Below are positions 11,693 to 24,060 of a DNA stretch of 64,000 nucleotides, piece by piece. Under the pieces are notes generated by a model, which was given only the letters and a program-made list of their open reading frames with translations, searched no databases and was not told the DNA's origin. The stretch spans positions 310,001 through 374,000 of the forward strand of contig JAOTON010000391.1 in NCBI GenBank assembly GCA_034440635.1, written 5' to 3'. Position 1 is the stretch's first letter, and the number at the start of each line of letters is the position of its first letter. The stretch is from Lepas anatifera. Lineage: Eukaryota > Arthropoda > Thecostraca > Lepadidae. Position numbers and translations under genes: made by a program.

Positions 11693-11926
11693 GCTCCCGG
11701 TGCCAACAACGGAGCTGTGCAGAAGCCGATTAGCTTCAAGTGCACGCACGCCACTTGGATTCCTAGAAGCCTCCGGTACCACGTCGTGGGTCACCTGCCT
11801 GGTGTCCTAAGCTCCCGCCGTCGCTGTCAGCGGGAGAGCTGCAAACGGAGGTCTTCCAAGAAGTGCGTCAAGTGTGATGTGCCTCTGTGCCTGCCCTGCT
11901 TTGCAGCGTATCATCAGAGCGTGTAA
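11693..11926 (+). pseudogene. piggyBac-type transposase C-terminal Cys-rich domain (remnant)
   Basis: The open frame after the stop at 11690-11692 encodes a Cys-rich end: CQRESC, then CVKCDVPLC, then LPCFAAYH. This cross-brace zinc-finger pattern is typical of the C-terminus of piggyBac transposases and PGBD-like proteins, where it helps bind transposon ends. The catalytic DDD domain is absent; only about 46 bp separate this remnant from the P450 stop codon. It ends at a TAA and is followed by a noncoding 3' region reaching a TTAA at 12669. It is a 5'-truncated fossil. Family call good; activity excluded. Confidence 0.75.
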
Positions 11927-12672
11927 GCGGGCCAGCTGGAATATGTTTTGAGGCGAGGAGAGTGATTGGCTGTTCAGGCTGTCTGCTACTCGAAATATAT
12001 TTCAAGACCTCATAAAGTGTTGCTATCCTTTGCCTAGTTCGCAGCCCAGTAATAGAGTGTCAGCATTCAGCAATGCTTCTTTGTTGCATATTCGTGCAAA
12101 ACTAGTTTATGGATTTTGACACATGTAGCCTGCAATACACATTACTGCCAGTTGGCTGAATTTGCAATGGCTGGGCAGATATCAATACTGTTCTTGCTAT
12201 TTAAGGTGGCAATTTAAAGAACAAATAACATGAAATTGTCCCACAGTCACAGTTCTGTAATTAGATTTTGTTCATGGCCGAGAGGGAGGGTAACTGACGG
12301 TACCAGCGTTCATAAGTATACAATCACTATGCCGCAACCACTCGAAACTTTCCTGGTCATGCAGTGTGACCGTCCATGCATATCCTTACAACTACGCCCA
12401 TTGAGCAAATTAAAACGGTCATAAATCTGACACATGCGCCATTTGGAAACGTGACGCCTGCCCTTCGGCTACGCGGCCGTCCGGTCAGTCGGCGGCTGCG
12501 CGTAGGGTCATCGCTGGGGCCGGCGGGCCATTTTTGGACGCATCTATATTTCAAAAACTATAAAGGCCAAGATTTTGACATTTTCAGGATTTCTTATTGC
12601 CGTTATCGGAAGACTGCAAAATATTACGGAAAAAATTCCAACGTGAACTTGGTCCGGGCCTTAATGGGTTAA
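11927..12672 (+). mobile_element. 3' noncoding end of the piggyBac-like remnant
   Basis: The sequence runs from the transposase stop to GGGCCTTAATGGG followed by TTAA (12669-12672), a plausible terminal repeat plus target site. No matching left terminus was seen in the window. The termini do not resemble those of the AGGTCA-rich TTAA elements. Confidence 0.5.
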
Positions 12673-14011
12673 AGGCAATGTGGCACCTTAATAAGGTGAT
12701 TTTAACTTAGATCGCCAAGTTGTAAAGCATGCCCGAAAACCTGGTGCTTAATATAGGTAATTTGTTTTGAAACTCAAATTTCCGTGGAGAAAAACTGTAA
12801 AACCCACGACCCCACTGTGGAGGTTTACTCGTGGTTTCACTCCCGCATCGGATTTCCCCATTTTATTTCATCAGCCAGTATTGAATTTGAGCATTACCCG
12901 GCGGGACCGTGCACGGGGAGCGACCTAAGGGTCGAGTACTCTTCCCGTGTCTCACGGTCTAACCCCGCCCCCGTCCTGAAATAGATAAAAGAGACCCGCA
13001 CACCACGATCCAAGACCGTGGGCGAGACTCGGATCCCATCAAGCCATTGACGTGGCCTGGCCCCCGGAAGCCGAACGAACCCTTTAAAGGAAAGGTGACT
13101 CTGCCACCGTCACTCAATCCAGGACTCACCCGGCCCCGAGTTATTACGCTCGTCAGCGCCTGCAGCCACGAACTGAGTACGGACCACCGATCCCGGCATT
13201 CCTCGCATTACGTGAGCCCGGTCTGCGACGCTAGATCCCGTCGGATTCTGGTACTAGTAAAGATATGACACGCATACTTTCCTTTGAGCTTTCGCCCGAG
13301 GCTACCGCGCTGGCCAGTCACGGTATAACGACGAAGCGCTCCACTCGCAGCCCTCGTCAGGGTCGACTCGACGGTCGTAAAAGAAACGTGAAATCTAAGT
13401 AATGACCAGCGTGCAGCCGGGATACCACGAGGCGCAAGAGGATTAGAGGTCCCGTCAAACCTACAACCGGTCCCGGCATCAGACAAGAGGTGATCACGGC
13501 CCCCTTTTTAGCGTCTGCCACACGCCAAACGGTTTGACGGCCCTGGACCACGTTTAGGCACAGTTCTGTGTGAAATGATGTCTCTCCCCTGCCCCTTTAT
13601 TTCCGCCAGGCACACAGGTGGCCGCCAAGGGAAGGTGGCTCCCTCAGGGGCTAGAATTGAGTATGCGTCATGCCCAAAGAATGACCCCCAGCTAACGTTA
13701 TGGACCTTTCAGAAATTCCCTTCAAGGTCTGCTCAAAAACGAACTAGTTCAGCAACGTTTCATTCCGATAACTCGCTTAACCTTACCAAACAGTGTCGTA
13801 CAAACTCATCTCTTATATTTTCATTAAATTTAGTCACGAAATCAAACAGTGTCGTACAAACTCAGCCCTTACATTTTCATAAAATTTAGTCACGAAATAA
13901 CGATCACCAATGACAATAATATTTGCGGAGATGCAAGCGCACAGGCTAAGCATTAATAATTTGGCCATTCTCAAAAATACTTCATACCTGCCTCCGTACT
14001 CTCTCACGCAT
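12673..14011. other. Unassigned, with a GC-rich block at about 12890-13560
   Basis: The block is clearly richer in G and C than its surroundings, has no long open frame, and starts and ends fairly abruptly. I compared it by eye with rRNA, tRNA and RNase P motifs and found no match. Its origin is unknown. A short imperfect direct repeat (AAACAGTGTCGTACAAACTCA and following bases) occurs at about 13788 and 13844. Confidence 0.35.
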
Positions 14012-14020
14012 CCACACCCA

Positions 14021-14051
<31 letters not shown>
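14012..14051 (+). repeat. (CA)n microsatellite
   Basis: A dinucleotide run about 40 bp long, imperfect at its left end (CACACC units). Confidence 0.95.
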
Positions 14052-14589
14052 GGCCACGCGCACGGCGCGACCTACCTCGGGGAAGCGACGGGCAGGAGAG
14101 AGCCCCGTTCTAACCTACACACGGCTTATGTAGCCTTAGCGGGGCTCCCTCTGCTACCGCGTCGTTTTGCCGCTAGTCGGCCACGCAGCCCACACCCACC
14201 GAGCGAGGCTAAATCCCTAACAGACAAATAGTAAAATGATTCGCACAAACATAATAACTTTACAAAACTAAAAGCCTACCTGAAATGTATCCCAAATGTT
14301 CCCCAGCCAGGCGACCACAGTTGTCAGTTGTTGGTGTGACGACAGCGCTGACGTCACGGTGGGTAATCAGCCACTTAAAGTCATTGAAGCCTGTTGAATA
14401 TGGTAGTAGTTTCCAGATAATGACGTCATCCACAGGCAGTTTTATTTGTCACACTAAAGGAACATTTTAAAAATCGAAATATTGAGCTTATTGTAAATTT
14501 GTCGGGGAAATCATGGACGTTTTCAGGATTTTCGGCTAAAAATACCCCTAGTTACACTAAATTCCAGGATTAGACCAAGGTGCCACATT
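14052..14589. other. Unassigned sequence
   Basis: Moderately GC-rich, then AT-rich. No gene or clear repeat is seen, apart from GGTGCCACATTCCC at about 14580, which also occurs at about 376. Confidence 0.3.
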
Positions 14590-14805
14590 CCCTTTAAAAT
14601 ATAATGTCCCTGTGCTATAAAAGGCAAAAAAGCGAAACAGATTTGGAACAATGAGGGGATGCCGCCCCCGGAACGCCGCTGCCCCTATGGGGTACCGCCC
14701 CCCCCAAACCGGCTGAGCATCCCCCATAGATTTCAGGAAAATTACACCCTTGATCGCAGGGGCCCTTTTCGACCGGTCCCCCAGCGAAATCCCGGTTACG
14801 TCCCC
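14590..14805 (+). repeat. Dispersed repeat, family D, copy 2
   Basis: Matches 4295-4475 in the same orientation (GTGCTATAAAAGGC, CCGGCTGAGCA, GGAAAATTACACCCTTG). It ends AGCGAAATCCCGGTTACG, resembling a degraded hAT-like terminus, so family D is probably a non-autonomous DNA transposon. Confidence 0.55.
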
Positions 14806-14967
14806 GGAATAACGTGGTTTTATTCCCCACGGCTGGAAACCGCCTTCCATGTCCGATCTGACCCCGTGGTGATGATCCTTTTACACCCACGTCAATATTC
14901 TCTGTAATTGGGCAAGTGTGCCTCTCGGTAGTGGCCCCGATAAAATAAAACAAATAAAATAAGAAGG
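14806..14967 (+). mobile_element. SINE family A, 5'-truncated and uninterrupted
   Basis: It lacks the A-box part of the tRNA-like head but carries the remaining body (CGCCTTCCATGTCCGATCTG, then CAATATTCTCTGTAATTGGG) and an A-rich tail. At about 14872-14882 it preserves the site into which the TTAA element at 8578 inserted in the other copy. Confidence 0.75.
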
Positions 14968-15911
14968 GAGGGTCCGCCGACCCCCCTCCTCTCCCCTTGG
15001 CTACGCCACTGGAATCGGCGTGTGGCGTGGAAAGCCTCAAAACAACGTCTTGAGCGATTTAAAATCGGAAATGCGACTACTCTTTTGTTTTTCTCCTCAC
15101 GCGCGGCGGCACTTGAATGGGCGGTGCCAGCTACAAATTATAAGGAGCATGGTGCGGGATTAGGCCGCAGCACAGCACGAATATCCGTTGCTTTCTCATG
15201 GGCACAATTATTATATTTCTAAAACACAAAGCCCAGTGTTGTCTGATGACTCCATTCATTTAAACGCGTGCTTGGCATCCAATGAAGAAAGCAGCAAAGC
15301 TGAAGGATACATTCAGATAAGCAGCCTGCCCGCGCAGCCCCGCCGTTTTTCCGCTATCCTTGAAAAACCTTATGGAGACCATCGGTGTTCCTTTTGGACG
15401 GGCGAGGGTTAAGCACAAGCTACGTTTCCCAGATATTGGCAATGATTTCGCTTCCCTTGTAAACTAGTTTGAATAGATGCACAGCTACCACATGTTACCT
15501 TTTTGAACCTGCTTTACTACGTATAGCAGTTATGAACAGTTCTGATATACATATGTACAGCCTCAACAAATTCAGGAAGACATTACAGCATGCACCGTGC
15601 ATTTTCGATAAGAAGTCCAGCAGTGAACTTTTTCTTTTTCTTTCTGGAAGACATGATCAAGGAAAAAACGACGAGTGTAGCTGCACTCGATGTCATTGCT
15701 TCTGAGACAACGGCGACACGGCATTAAACATTTTGAAGAACGTGTTTTTTCGGCTTTGGTCGCAAGTGGCAGTTACCAAATTTCCATGGTTATTCTGCCG
15801 TCTAGATATGACCTCATGCGGCATTGGCGGACGCAGGGGGGGCATTCCGGCCATGACCCACTAATAGGTCTGTGGAGCACCCAAATTGCACGTCCCACCC
15901 CCCCCCCGAGG
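14968..15911. other. Unassigned, with hAT-like termini
   Basis: A lone terminus CTTGGCTACGCCACTG at 14997-15012 and a second terminus-like stretch CATTGGCGGACGCAGGGG near 15824 mark truncated hAT-like elements. No gene is seen. Confidence 0.4.
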
Positions 15912-16067
15912 AGCGGTTTACGAGGTGACCTCCCCCATTGGAAAAACATGGCAAAATATGTGTTATGCTGTAAAAGTCACAGCTATGATTGCAAAGGCTC
16001 GGATATCTCAGAAAAAATATTCGTGGTTACCCTTCCACGGATTGCATGGACAATATTTGCCCTTTAA

Positions 16068-18101
16068 CTATCGCCCCACTGGGGTCAAGGATGGCCCCCT
16101 TAGGTTTTTTCCGAATAACAGAAAAACTGTGAGGCGCAGCACCGTGGTTGAGAAGTTTACTTCTCAACCCATCATTTTTTCACAATCCCTGGATTTTTTA
16201 ACCCCGAATCACACTAGGTCAGGTCACCAGGTAAGGTCAACCAAGGTCACCTCACTTTAAATTTTGAGCTCCACCGCAGCTGCATTTTGCCGATCAATTT
16301 GAAAATTGCTTCACTTGATGACCCCTCCAGGCTCTAAAAAAATTTAATCCAGGATATTACGAATTTGCGACCTGAGTTCAGGTCACGAGGTGACCTCTCC
16401 CATAGAAAAACATGGGGAAAAGCTTCCTTATGGTCTAAAAGTCACAAAGAATGATTGAAAATGCTCAGATTGATCAGAAAAGCATTCTTGATCACCCTCT
16501 CACGGATTCCAGGGGCAATATTTTCCCTTGACATATGTGAGGTATCACAGATCACCAAGGGTCAAAAACAATACTTTACTATAAATTTTGACCTAATTAA
16601 GCTGGAGCGCTGAATCAAACGCAATCGTATATGTCTCGTCATTGGCTTTCATTTGATATACGGAAAGGTCACTTTGTGACCTTTCGTGACCTTAGGTCAC
16701 GTTAGGTCACGAGGAGCCCTCTGGAGGTCAAACCACTGGCGGGGGTCAACATATTTCACATGGCGGAGAAAGCCCTGGAATTTTGCTATCAAATGTATGT
16801 ACCTTACCAGATCTCAATAACTCTAATGGCATGGAAGTTCTGCCCAAGTTTCTTAACATGCGCCCCGCTGTGGTCCCTAGCATGACGCGCCCCGCTGGGG
16901 GGGCGTTTTTCGCCCCCCCTACGTATCTCATTTCTCACGAAAGCTGGCGAAAAATTACGGCCGGCGTTCGAAAGCCCTTGACAAGACGAACATATTTTAT
17001 AAAAAATTATGTCAGGTCAATATTGAGGTCAGCATAGGTCAAAGAAGGTTCCATAGGCTTACAACAGAGCAGTGTACGTTTCTCTCTCTAGATCTGTACT
17101 CAGTGGAGCTACAGCAAATCTTTATGCATCATTCGATTCCTCTAATCTCAGCAAATTGAATGATGTATAATATGACCTTGCTAGGTCAAATAGTGAAAAT
17201 GACCTGACCTCGAGCTAGGTCAGGGTCACAGAGTGACCTGGTATGGTAATGCTGCATATCAATCGACTCCCTGTGACAATATAAGCACAATTCAAGCAAA
17301 ATGGAAGCTTTATCTCAATTCAGTCAGAAGAAATTGGCAAAACAATCACTCTATGTTCCTATGACCTGACATGACCTTTGAGAGGTCAGATGCTGAAAAA
17401 CTCATGTTTATGGCCAAGATCGTGGTAAGGATATACGGTTTGAGGATTTTCAGCTTTATCTATCCAGTATTAACTGAAAACAAGCCCATTCTATTTTTCA
17501 CCATAGACTTAAAATGGGGTGACCAAAAAATTGATCCCACCTTAGGTCAACAATATCGAAATTCCAAGATAGCAGATTTGTAGACCCTAATGATCTCATC
17601 ATATTGTGAAAGTTTCAAACTGATCGGTTTGCTGATGTTACCTAGGCGCCGCTTCGCACTCGTGATTTTAGGTTTTGATGTAGGGTCACTTGACCTTGAA
17701 TAGCTCCTTGACCTGACATGACCTTACCTAAAGAACTTGGTCAGGTGTGTAAAATTGATCAGGGATAAGGTACCGTGAGTTTTGTTGTTCTGCGTCTCTT
17801 CGTTTTTGCGTTATCTGGGGAAAACCAGGAGGTGGGGGCGAAATTCTCCCCCTCCCCAGCGGGGCGCGTGTTAAGCATTGCTTATTTTAGTGCAAATAGC
17901 CTATCGTGACCCAACTCGACTTCTGAAAGTCAAACCATTGACCTGAACGTTCTAACATTTTCGGTAAAATCATGCTGAAATTCACGAGCCATCCAATGCA
18001 CTTCGAAGATTTCCACTAACCCCCATATTTTCGGAATTAGAGGGGCCATCGATGGCCCCCGGTGTGGCGAAGGTGGCACCGGACCCCTGCTTGGGCACGG
18101 G
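16068..18101 (-). mobile_element. Middle TTAA element of the nest (subfamily D)
   Basis: TTAA flanks both ends (16064-16067 and 18102-18105). The left end is CTATCGCCCCACTGGGG and the right end GGGCACGGG. Once its own insertion is discounted, the interior is colinear with 33861-34886 on the opposite strand. No coding sequence is seen. Confidence 0.82.
16857..17870 (+). mobile_element. Innermost TTAA element of the nest
   Basis: TTAA flanks both ends (16853-16856 and 17871-17874). The ends are CATGCGCCCCGCTG and CAGCGGGGCGCGTG, nearly perfect inverted repeats. It is 1,014 bp long and rich in AGGTCA. The equivalent position in the relative at 33861-34886 is a plain TTAA (34091-34094). Confidence 0.88.
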
Positions 18102-18759
18102 TTAATTTATTGGAGGTCATCAAAGGTCACCAGGGGTAAAAAGCAGTATATTGACGATAACTTCTGACCCTAATCAGGCTGGGGCGTCGAATTAAACTTC
18201 ATCGTGTTTGTCCCGTTACTGGCTTTCATTTGATATTAGCAAGACCACTTTGTCACTTCTCTCAAGTCGGGAGGTCATTATGTTCCACTTAGCGGAGAAA
18301 GCCGTGGAATATTCTTATAAACTTTACTTTGCCTCGATAGATCTAATGGCATGAGAGCTATGCTCATTTGGCGTAATCGTTACATTTTTTTAGTGAAAGT
18401 GGCCCGACCCAACATAGATTAACTTCTGGAGGTCGAACCATTAACCTGAGTAAAACATATGGAGTAAACCCATACTAAATTAACATGGGCTTCCCAAGCC
18501 ACCTACAGATTTGCTTCAACCCCAATATTTTTGGAGGTGGAGAGGGGCGATTGATGCCCACCGGTGGGGTAAAGGTGGCACCGGATCCCCATTGGGGCGC
18601 GGGTTAAAAAGACCCCCGATGGCAGCAGCCCTACCCCCGGTTAGGCGGAAGTGGCACCTGATGCCCGAGTTGGAAGGGAAATGCAAATCAGGAAAACAAT
18701 CTTTACCAGGGGCGGATCCGGGGGGCCGCGGGGGCCGCGGCCCCCCCTCGCCGGTAAGG

Positions 18760-21660
18760 CGCCCCCTCGGCACTAAGGCGCCCCCCGGGGCCGCCTCCAT
18801 TTGCTCCACATTTGCATGCCAAACGGAAATACTGGCGCCCCCTGGTAATTCCACTGCATGCAAATACCACATTTTGACAAACTGCCCTGCATCACTGGCG
18901 CCCCCATGGTGCATCATTGGTGCCCTTATTTCACTCCGCCGACGCCCCCAAGCCTCTTCCACCTCTTGAAATCCCGCTATATATTACCGACGCCCCACTC
19001 TTCCCTACGGGCGCCCCTATCTTCTAGAAATCCGCTCTATATTACTGGGGCCTCCATGGTGCAGCATTGATGCCTCGTTTTTGCTCCAGCGGCGCCCCCA
19101 CGCGTCACTGTGGGCGCCTCATCTTTTGGAACCCCGCATGTACCACCGGCGCCCCTATTGGGCATCATTGGTGCATTCGTTTCACTCCACCGGCGCCCCC
19201 AAGCCTCATCGTGGGCTCTCCCACTTCTTGGTACCCCACTATAAACTATTGGCGCCCCAATCCTCACCAAGGGCGCCCCCACCTTCGGAAAATCCGGTCT
19301 ATACCACTGGCGCCTCCATGGTGCAGCATTGATGTATCGTTTTTGCTCCAACGGCGCCCCCACGTGTCACTGTGGGCGCCCCAACTTTTGGAACCCTCAT
19401 GTACCGCCGGCGCCTCCATTGGGCATCATTGGTGTCTTCTGTGTACTTCACCGGCGCCTCACGCTTCACCGTGGGCGCCTCTGCTTTTTAGAGCCGCTCT
19501 TTACCATTGGCGCCCCCGTGGTACAATATTGGTGCCTTTTTGCCCAAATGGCGCCCCGTGCCTCAATGAGGGGGACTTCACCCTTTACCAGCCAGTTTTA
19601 TACCAGTGAAGCCCCCACTCTCTCTCCCCACTCCCCACTACGGGCGCCCCCACCTTCTAACAATCCGCTCTATACCAGTGGCGCCTCCATGGTGCAGCAT
19701 TGATGTCTCGTTTTAGCTCCAACGCCGCCCCCACGCGTCATTGTGGGCGCCCCATCTTTTGGAACCCCGAATGTACCACTGGTGCCCCCATTGGGCATCA
19801 ATGGTGCCTTCGTTTCACTCCAACGGCGCCCCCAAGCCTCTTCCACCTCTTGACATTCCGCTATATACTACCGGCACCCTACTCTTCACTACGGGCGCCC
19901 ACATCTTCTAAAAATCCGTTCTATATCACTGGCGCCTCCAAGGTGCAGCATTGATGTCTTCTGTGCACTCCACCGGCGCCCCCACGCTTCACCATGGGCG
20001 CCTCTGTTTTTTAGAGCCGCTCTTTACCATTGGCGCCCCCGTGGTACATCATTGGTGCCTTTTTGCTCAAATGGCGCCGCCATGCCTCTTTGAGGGGGCA
20101 TTCACCCTTTACCAGCCCGTTTTATACCAGTGGAGCCCCCACTCTGTCTCCCCGCTACGTACTACTGGATCCCCACTCCCCACTACGGGCGCCCCCACCT
20201 TCTAACAATCCGCTCTATATCACTGGCGCCTCCATGGTGCAGCATTGATGTCTCGTTTTTTGCTCCAACGCCGCCCCCCCGCGTCACTGTAAGCACCCCA
20301 TCTTTTGAAACCCCGCATGTACCACCGGCGCCCCTATGGTGCATCATTGGTGCCTTCGTGTCACTCCACTGGTGCCCCCAAGCCTCTTCCAACTCTTGAC
20401 ATCCCGCTATATACTACCGGCGCCCCACTCTTCACAACGGGCGCCCACATCTTCTAGAAATCCGCTCTATATCACTGGCGCCTCAATGGTGCAGCATTGA
20501 TGTCTCGTTTTTGCTCCAGCGGCGCCCCCACGCATCACTTTGGGCGCCCCCATCTTTTGGAACCACGCATGTATCACCGGCGCCCCCATTGGGCAGCATT
20601 GGTGCCTTCGTTTCACTCCACCGGCGCCCCCAAGCCTCATCGTGGGCTCTCCCACTTCTTGGCATCCCGCTATAAACTATTGGCGCCCCAATCCTCACCA
20701 CGGGCGCCCCCACCTTCGGAAAATCCGCTCTATACCACTGCCGCCTCCATGGTGCAGCATTGATGTCTCGTTTTTGCTCCAACGGCGCCCCCACGCGTTA
20801 CTGTGGGCGCCCTACCTTCTTGAACCCTCATGTACCACCGGTGCCCCATTGGGCATCATTGGTGTCTTCTGTGTACTTCACCGGCGCCCCACGCTTCACC
20901 GTGGGCGCCTTTGCTAATTAGAGCCGATCTTCACCATTGGCGCCCCCGTGGTACATCATTGGTGCCTTTTTGCTCAAATGGCGCCCCCATGCCTCACTGA
21001 GGGGATCTTCACCTTTTACCAGCCCGTTTTATACCAGTGAGCCCCCACTCTCTCTCCCCGCTATGTACTACTGGATCCCCACTCCCCACTACGGTCGCCC
21101 CCACTTTCTAACAATCCGCTCTATGTCACTGGCGCCCCCATGGTGCATCATTGGTGCTTTCGTTTCACTCCACCGGCGCCCCCAAACCTCATCGTAGGCT
21201 CTCCCACTTCTTGGCATCCCGCTATAAACTATTGGCGCTCCAATCCTCGCTACGGGCGCCCCCACCTTCGGAAAATCCGCTCTATACCACTGGCGCCTCC
21301 ATGGTGCAGCATTGATGTCTCGTTTTTACTTCAACGGCGCCACCACGCGTCACTGTGGGCGCCCCATGTGCTGAAACCCTGCATGTACCACCTGCATCCC
21401 CATTGGGCATCATTGGTGTCTTCTGTGCACTCCACCGGCGCGGCGCCCCCACGCTTCACTGTGGGCACCCCCTGCTTTTTGGACCCGCTCTTTACCTCTG
21501 GTGCCCCCATGGTGCATAATTGGTGCGTTTCTTTTTTAATATCAAACGGCGCCCCCATGCCCCATTGAGGGGGTCTTCACCTTTCAACAGCCCCTCCTAT
21601 ACCACCCGAGCCCCACTCTTATGATGCATTATTGTTGTCTGTTTTTAGCTTTATGGGCGC
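18760..21660 (+). repeat. GGCGCC satellite array with higher-order structure
   Basis: Degenerate subunits of roughly 40-45 bp each contain GGCGCCCC followed by phrases such as ATGGTGCATCATTGGTGCC or TTTGCTCCAACGGCGCCCCC. A marker phrase, CCTCCATGGTGCAGCATTG and close variants, recurs at about 19051, 19313, 19684, 19935, 20229, 20481, 20744 and 21297, giving modules of about 250-370 bp. The block starting at 20481 resembles that starting at 19051, suggesting a longer repeat near 1.43 kb. Long open frames on both strands are artefacts of the repeat. Confidence 0.9.
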
Positions 21661-22254
21661 CTTCCCCCCCCGCCTCTTTCCACCATCTTTTGACACACCG
21701 TTCTGTATCACTGGCTTTGAGTGTTAACAATTGCCCCGAGTTCTTTTAATGTATGCTTTGGGTATCGATTGGTGTCATTTTGCTCCGTTACCACGCAGGA
21801 TCCCCCAATGATCCAAGGCATTTGTGATGCCTTTTTCAAATGGCATCACAAATACGCAAAATTAGCATCACAAAGATCCATGATACCAAAGGCTGATCCA
21901 CAAATGGAAGTCTGACCGCCCCCGGAGACTTCGCTTCCCTCTTATCGAAATCCTGGATCGTCCATGTACCCAGCCCTCTCGGTTGTTGATCAGTGATAGA
22001 TAAGCTCGGTCAGTGTTGATCAGGTGCAATCTCTAACATCATCACCTTGGATAGGTTGAGTTTGCGGCCGGTTGATAGAGCTGGAAAATGCCTAGGTGAT
22101 CGGGGAAGGAGAGTTTATTCGGTGATGGAACTATAGTAGGGAGGAACAGAAACGTAGTAAAGGGGTGGGGCGGCTAGCACAGTCGCATGAGAGGCACCCG
22201 AAGGGAAAAGATCGCGCGAAGGGCAGCCGGGCTACGCCAATCTATGACCAACCG

Positions 22255-22900
22255 TAAACCTCGGGGACCAGCATGACTTGCTGTTACAAGCGTGACCCTC
22301 TGCGGCAAGCGACACCCTATATGTGACCGTCAGGGTCCCCAATGGGCAGAAGAACACTCTTTAATCAGGTGGGTCACCTGTTTTCAACAGGGCCCTCTGT
22401 GACAAGCATGACCAGTACATCATTCCGTGGTCGGCAGGGCCCATTGCAGTCAGAAGAGCCTTCTGTCTGCCACCGAGAAACCGAGAATGCCCTCTGTGCC
22501 AGCGGGGGATGCTGTGACAAGTAGAGCCCTCTACGGTCAGCAGGTCCTTTGGGACCAGGAGTCTCCTCGTTATCAATAGGGCAATCTTAGGTCAACAGGG
22601 ATCTCTGTAACTAACAGATCTTTCGGTCGCAGTCAGGGCCATGTCTTGCCAGCATGCTTTTTTGTCGGACAGGGCGATACCCCGGTGACCATAAGAGGAC
22701 TCTGTATCGTAAATATATATATTTGGAACTGAACGCACAGTCTATAAAAAGGGCACTCCGGGACCAACAGGTCTTTCCGTGCCCAGTAAGGCCTGCCATA
22801 TTCTTGAGGAAGGTCATAAGGTGACCTGAGGTCTAATCGGGAAGTCGCTGAGCCCCCTGCATCCAGGCGGGTAACCATCCATGACGGTCTCTGACTGCTG
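22255..22900 (+). repeat. Degenerate array of roughly 30 bp units
   Basis: Phrases like AACAGGGCCCTCTGTGACAA, GGTCGGCAGGGCCC and CAGCAGGTCC recur at irregular intervals. It looks like an old minisatellite, different in sequence from the two other arrays carried by hAT-like elements here. Confidence 0.5.
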
Positions 22901-24060
22901 TGAGTGGGACTGGTGGGACCCTTAAATCCATTAGGATCTAAATCTGCCAGTTAGCGAACCCCTGGAGAAAGCCGGAAAGTGTACAAGTGTACACTGTGAA
23001 CGACTTCGAGTTCACTTTGGTCAGTCGAGGGTCCTATGTGGCTGCCATAGCACAGCGAAGACAGGCCAACGGCCAAAATCTGGTTATAGCTAGTTATAGT
23101 TCCTGCAAAAATTCAGGTGGATGCCGTTGAGGGAGACACAAACACATTTTTCCGAGTTGATCGCTGATGTGGAGTATCCCTAAACTGGGCCTTTGCTTGG
23201 GGCCGTATTCTGATGCCGAGAGTACATAAGAATGGGCGCACGCACGTCGATATTTTATTCTGATTTCCAGCCTGCACCCACACTGCGCAGGTGGGGTCAA
23301 ATCAGCATTGTGATCGTAGTGCGCACATTAGATCAGTATGCTGATATTCTGCGTAGACTAGGTCGGTACTGGTCCCTGTGCATCCCGGGTACGCTTGTCC
23401 TACGTCGAGCGTGGCTACGCACGGAAGAAGGTCAAAATACCACATTGGAATACGGCAAGTTGCTTGTCTCAGTCAAGTCTTAGGAGGGCATTATATTAGA
23501 ATATAGCCTTAGAAAGGTTTACAATAACTGGGGTCTTGAAGTAAGGAAAGGTCGATGAACTTAAGTAATAGATCCTTCGTGGCTGGCTAGCTCAGATTGA
23601 AGGGATCTGGGATCACTGCTCTGACCTAGTGGTTTATTAGACCCTTATGGCTAGTTAAGGCCCTGTGTGCTAATCATCATCATATAAGCAAAATCAGTAG
23701 TCCATGTAACCATCGTGGGGCTTCCCAAAGTGTATCGGGATTTGATCTGACATGTCCTGTAGAAACCTAATCCCCAATGACAAACATAGGCTCATTGAAC
23801 GAGACGGGCCTATTCTAAACATTCGTCGGTCTTCTTCAAACTGTTTAAGGCTTCTGAAGATAATTTTGATCACTGATTGGGGAGAAAATAGTCCCCATGC
23901 AGTCTCCCCGGGCCCCAAAGTGTCTTTACTAACCGTGGGTTCCAGTGCACAATAAAATAAACGCCAAAGAGATACATTCACTTTTTACCACTCTTGAGAT
24001 GTATTTTAGATCCATTCAAAGCCATGATCTTTCCTCATTTTTTAAAGAGAATATGAAACT

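Larger units (their letters stand above)
15912..18603 (-). mobile_element. Oldest of three nested TTAA elements (subfamily D)
   Basis: Only the outer parts survive, 15912-16063 and 18106-18603; together they match a continuous stretch of the intact element 33861-34886 read on the other strand. The right terminus is GGGGCGCGGG followed by TTAA (18604-18607). The left end is lost. It was interrupted at a TTAA by the element 16068-18101. Confidence 0.7.

Noticed and set aside
12890..13560. Possible rRNA or RNase P RNA gene
   Set aside because: No conserved core motif of either RNA was found on either strand.
18516..21568. Many overlapping open frames of 60-180 codons on both strands
   Set aside because: They coincide exactly with the GGCGCC satellite, repeat phrases such as GAPPW and HHW, and exist because the array lacks stop codons.
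18760..21660. Regularly spaced repeats that could be mistaken for a CRISPR array
   Set aside because: Units are degenerate, of variable length and without unique spacers; the context is eukaryotic and transposon-borne.
18707..21966. Satellite-bearing element ending at CCTGGATCGTCCATG near 21966
   Set aside because: Its flank does not match the left octamer, whereas the end at 25168 gives a perfect ATCTTTAC duplication.
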